A stretch of 32,551 nucleotides of DNA from Coptodactyla brooksi. Taxonomy: Eukaryota > Arthropoda > Insecta > Coleoptera > Scarabaeidae. The stretch's first letter is position 1; every line of letters starts with the position of its first letter. A program made the translations under genes and the position numbers. This document shows positions 29,318-32,551 of this stretch, in pieces. The stretch covers positions 1 to 32,551 of the forward strand of contig JAWQRM010000071.1 in assembly GCA_033557675.1 (NCBI GenBank), read 5' to 3'. The notes under the pieces were generated by a model that saw only the letters and a list, made by a program, of their open reading frames with translations, was not told the DNA's origin and did not search any database.

Positions 29318-30280
29318 TAAGAGACGTTCAATGGAAAAGTGGACAGTTGACGTACCGACGTTATTAAAGTTGCCGACCTTTTTTTTTATTTTGGCTTCGC
29401 CCAAGACGCAACTTTACATTAGACAAAGTTGTGTCGTTTGGAAAGAAGTTGTGTGTCTGTAAATAACGGCTAAAACACAGATTGCGTTCTTTGGTGGCTG
29501 AAGGGACAACAAAACATTTTTCGCTGATTGAAAAATGTCCGAACGAACGCCGAATGAAAAAAAAATATTTTTTTAAATTTTATTTCAAAAATTAAAAAAA
29601 ATATTTTTTGCCGACATATTGCAGACATTTTTCGCCGAATGAAAAATATCTGAACGAACTCCGAATGAAAATAAAATATAAAAAAAATTCAAAAAACTTT
29701 TTTCTAAGAAAAATTCTTAAAAAAAATTATTTTTTCAAAAAAAATGTTTTAATTTTTTGACAAAATTTCTTTTTTTATTTAATTTCTTTTCATTCGGCAA
29801 ATTCAATTTTTTTCAATAAAAAAATTTTTTTTTTAATTTTTTAAAAAAAAAATGAAAAAATTATTTTTTCGCCGACATTTGGCAGACATTTTTCGCCGAA
29901 TGAAAAATGTTTGAACAAACGCCGAATGAATTTAAAAAATAATTTTTTCAAAATTAAAAAATAATTTTTCAAAATTAAAAAAAATTTTTTTGAAATTATT
30001 CTTTTCAATTTCTTTTCCTTCGGCGTTCGTTCAGACATTTTTCATTCAGCGAAAAATTTTCGTTGCCCCTTCAGCCACCAAAAAACGCACTACGCCTCGC
30101 TGCTCGATTCTGGACGCTCTATACTCTTCACCATATGTTTCAGCCGTCAGTTACACACACACAATTTCTTTGCAAACGACGCAACTTTGTCTCATGTAAA
30201 GTTGCGTCTTTGGCGAAGCCAAAATAAACAAAATCATCGTCAAACGTCAAATGTCCGCTTTTCAATTGATCACCCCTTAT
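29318..30280. mobile_element. non-coding foldback element with long inverted repeats
   Basis: Inverted arms of about 220-280 bases flank an AT-rich centre. Left-arm landmarks: GGAAAAGTGGACA (29333), TTTTGGCTTCGCC (29389), GACGCAACTTTACAT (about 29404), GGTGGCTGAAGGG (29493). The right arm carries each as its reverse complement (GTCCGCTTTTC at 30253, GGCGAAGCCAAAATAAA near 30213, ATGTAAAGTTGCGTC near 30195, CCCTTCAGCCACC near 30066). The centre repeats a unit with ACATTTTTCGCCGAATGAAA and GAACGAACGCCGAATGAAA at about 29515, 29625, 29888 and, inverted, 30020. There is no coding capacity. It was inserted into the 5'UTR of a mariner, next to TTAA/TTAT-like flanks. Confidence 0.8.
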
Positions 30281-30379
30281 ATAATGCACATACAGTTTAG
30301 AATGAAGTTGGCTGGTTAAAATACAATTTACACCTCTGCTGCGAAAAAAAAAAACAAAATTACTTTCCGAACAACCCAA

Positions 30380-32008
30380 CTGCAATAACACACTATATTT
30401 GTTTAATTGATATTTAATATCTGTTTAATCAAGTGAATCTCTCATCTGTATTATTATGTGTATTAAATTTCACTTCAATCCAATGCTCCCTTCTTGGTGC
30501 GCTATTTTCAATGTTACCGGGTATATATAACGCAATTATTTACAATGAACAATTGGTCAGTATATGCAGCACTCCAACCAGCCCTTGTTTGAGATTGTCA
30601 TTTATGCTGTTCGTCTGCGTTATCGATGTAGAGTATGAGTTACATTATTAAAAATAAAACGTAGTGATACAATAAGGTATATCAGAACACATGGTACTAT
30701 GTACTTATGCCATAAACGGGTCATTTTACTTAACGGATTTAACAGCCCCACATTTTCTCTCATGGGTGTAACTAAACAGCACAATCATTTGAACTTATAC
30801 AACCACCTTAACCCACTTATAAAATAAAATCGCGAGGTGATTCAACGAATTCCTACCAATTTACAATGCCGTGGTATGGAACTGCTGTGTTCTCGAGTCC
30901 GTAATATATTCACCATAACGAAGGTCGTTCGAACGAACTTATCGTTGAGAATGATATTGCTTTATTCGTAAGTAGTATATATAAGCAGTTTACGTTGATA
31001 AAAATAAAACAATATAGCATCCTGTACAAATAACATATGTTCAATTTTACTGATTTTGAGATAATCGCATAATCTGAGCACAAACAGTTAGATACAACAA
31101 AACTGTATAAAAAATGTGGAAACTTTAATTAGATGTGCTTGTACGTTATAGTATAAAGTTGTTAATTGTCATTATTAATTTTTATCCATTAATTCATTAT
31201 ATATACTCTAGACGTAACTAACGCGTTTACAACGTTTTACAGCTCCTTAAAAGGAGTTTAACTGCAAATTAAAAACTGTTGTAATAGATACAATACTATG
31301 TACATGAATGTGCATAATTGACAACAGTGGAATGCTTGGAACAAATGAGAGGTGTTGTTATCACTGCACCTGCTTGCCATCGGTTTGCAAGCAGGCGGTG
31401 ATATTCGTGTAATGAACATGTTATTGAGCAGAAAAGAATTCATAACCAAATTATTAAAGAAGTACTCACATTGCAAATCTACGAAAAAAACTAAGAACAA
31501 TCGTTAATCAGCGTAAACAAACTAAAATAGTTAACGAAAGAAAATATCAATCATTTATAAAAAAATAATGTAAAGCTGTCGAACACAAAGAATGACATGG
31601 TTTACACAATAAATCTGGAAGTATTGGTTGTTTCAGATTGTTGGTCAGTACTATTCCACTTTAATACATCAGATTTTTTAAATATAACATATCTATAAAC
31701 ATAAATGATTGAAGAACGAGACCAAATACAAATGGTACCAATATACCTACATACAGTACGCATCACACAAAACTCGGCACAAGGAGAGCGATAAAATTGG
31801 CAACAGGGTACTCGCGACCAGCTGGTAGCTGTCTGTCCTCCAGGCTGCGCCATGCTGTCTAAGCATTTAAAAGGCCTTTAAAAAAATCAAGAGTGGAATA
31901 AAACTGGTTTCTTTCAATTTTGTTAGTATGTTTATCGCTGATTGCGTAAAAAACAAACCTAATTCTATAAAAGGAAACTAAAAAAATATTCTAAAATAAC
32001 ATAAATTC
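30380..32008. other. stretch with no recognised gene
   Basis: No gene is recognised. A hairpin CCTGCTTGC/GCAAGCAGG lies at 31369-31395 and an 8-bp palindrome GTTCGAAC near 30927. 31730-31850 is GC-richer and includes a minus-strand frame of about 80 codons (31602-31853, opening MAQPGGQTA) without a known domain. Confidence 0.4.
31369..31395. repeat. 9-bp inverted repeat hairpin
   Basis: CCTGCTTGC (31369-31377) pairs with GCAAGCAGG (31387-31395) across a 9-base loop, with partial extension of the stem (CA/GG-TG) outside. Function unknown. Confidence 0.6.
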
Positions 32009-32029
32009 TTAAAAACCTATCTGAACGCA

Positions 32030-32551
32030 AAACAAAACAATAAAATTACAAATGCGGCTCAAATAGGTCTCGCTGAGCAGATAAACAATACCCCAAGCGA
32101 TTGTAGAAATTGCTTCTAACATTAAAAAGCATTTTAGGTGTGATTCGGATGGCTGCTTCGGTAATTTTAGCTCCCAGGTCCACCAAATCTTCCGCTCGCT
32201 CATGACCATAAATGATCTGCTTAAGAAACCCCCACAAGAAAAAGTCATTTGGGGACAAATCTGGAGATCTCGCTGGCCATTTAATATTCCTTGTACCACC
32301 CTTAATGCGATTAGGGAATACATTTGCAAAAATTCATTAATCCTAATTGTATTAATCGCCGGGCAGCCGTCTTGCTGAAACCAAATAGTGTCTAGATGGA
32401 AAAGTAGATTCATCGGTGAAAACAATAATTTGGAATAAAGTTTTCATCTTTATTTGCCTTTTTCATCACTTGTTCACAAAATTCCATTCTTCGAATATTA
32501 TCCTCGGGAAATTTCTCTTCTACCTTGCTAAATTCATACCACTTATACCCG
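32030..32551 (-). pseudogene. DUF4817-type transposase, C-terminal half, cut by window edge
   Basis: Read from the right edge, EFSKVEEKFPEDNIRRMEFC and then a catalytic FTDES-like motif near 32415 are followed, after a deletion of roughly 60 residues, by DTIWFQQDGCPAINTIRINE near 32390-32330 (second catalytic Asp). Then come a frameshift, SPNDFFLWGFLKQIIYGHE near 32260-32200 (third catalytic Asp kept), and KITEAAIRITPKMLFNVRSN then FYNRLGYCL near 32170-32080. The protein end is near 32040. Frameshifts and the deletion make it inactive. The N-terminal DNA-binding part, if present, lies beyond the window. It is a different lineage from the copies at 12.8 and 16.9 kb. Confidence 0.82.

Larger units (their letters stand above)
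28610..30379 (-). mobile_element. mariner deletion derivative, minus strand, with nested foldback element
   Basis: The 5' terminal repeat is at about 30340-30379 (minus-strand start TTGGGTTGTTCGGAAAG). The 5'UTR is interrupted by the 963-bp foldback element (29318-30280) and resumes at 29317. The 3' end fails at the inverted-duplication junction near 28610, so the 3' terminal repeat is missing. Without the nested element the copy is about 0.8 kb. Confidence 0.85.

Noticed and set aside
29550..30000. A/T homopolymer-rich stretch considered as a replication origin or scaffold attachment region
   Set aside because: It is the repeated centre of the foldback element and shows no independent signal.
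1..32551. CRISPR arrays, bacterial operons and ribosome binding sites
   Set aside because: No spaced identical repeats were seen and the gene content is eukaryotic.

Overview
The window is AT-rich animal genomic DNA, almost certainly from an insect. The one intact gene is a Wnt receptor of the Frizzled-2 (Fz5/8) class, and nearly everything else recognisable is decayed DNA transposons of families common in insects: mellifera-type mariner and another mariner-like group, DUF4817-type IS630/Tc1/mariner relatives, piggyBac and Crypton. A holometabolous insect, perhaps a hymenopteran, would fit the single coding exon of the receptor and the mariner load. The order is an inference that the sequence does not prove.

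Layout. 1-223: end of a mariner derivative. 1.8-4.05 kb: degraded piggyBac relic on the minus strand, bracketed by a pair of direct repeats. 4.98-6.52 kb: DUF4817-type transposase fragment split by a 1.2-kb mariner-like element. 6.84-9.05 kb: mariner deletion derivative with TA duplications, itself interrupted by a Crypton-like tyrosine-recombinase relic. 9.05-10.55 kb: non-repetitive sequence with a GC-richer patch. 10.56-14.08 kb: DUF4817-type element with ~75-bp terminal repeats, carrying inside it a minus-strand relic of an uncharacterised arthropod repeat protein. 14.1-16.5 kb: no gene, one tRNA-like relic. 16.5-17.8 kb: compact element with ~330-bp inverted repeats and an internally deleted transposase. 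17.9 kb: hammerhead-ribozyme-like motif of the type carried by Penelope-like retroelements. 18.2-18.4 kb: mariner 5' end.

18.4-23.4 kb is the gene domain. It holds an upstream region with a TCF-type site and a CRE palindrome, a predicted splice acceptor at 20375, a short leader with two upstream ORFs, the 618-codon fz2 coding exon (20489-22345) and a ~1.1-kb 3'UTR ending in clustered AATAAA signals. Downstream are a hairpin repeat (23.94-24.10 kb), a second piggyBac relic (24.27-25.43 kb, minus), about 1.8 kb with nothing recognisable, and an inverted cluster of mariner copies (27.56-30.38 kb), one of which contains a 963-bp foldback element without coding capacity. A last DUF4817-type transposase fragment runs off the right edge.

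Only fz2 looks functional. The transposons are broken by stops, frameshifts, deletions or catalytic substitutions, and at least five insertions lie inside older elements, giving a readable order of events. The most unusual items are the hammerhead-like motif, the Crypton relic inside a mariner, the foldback element, the long-inverted-repeat element, and the relic of an unnamed arthropod repeat protein.
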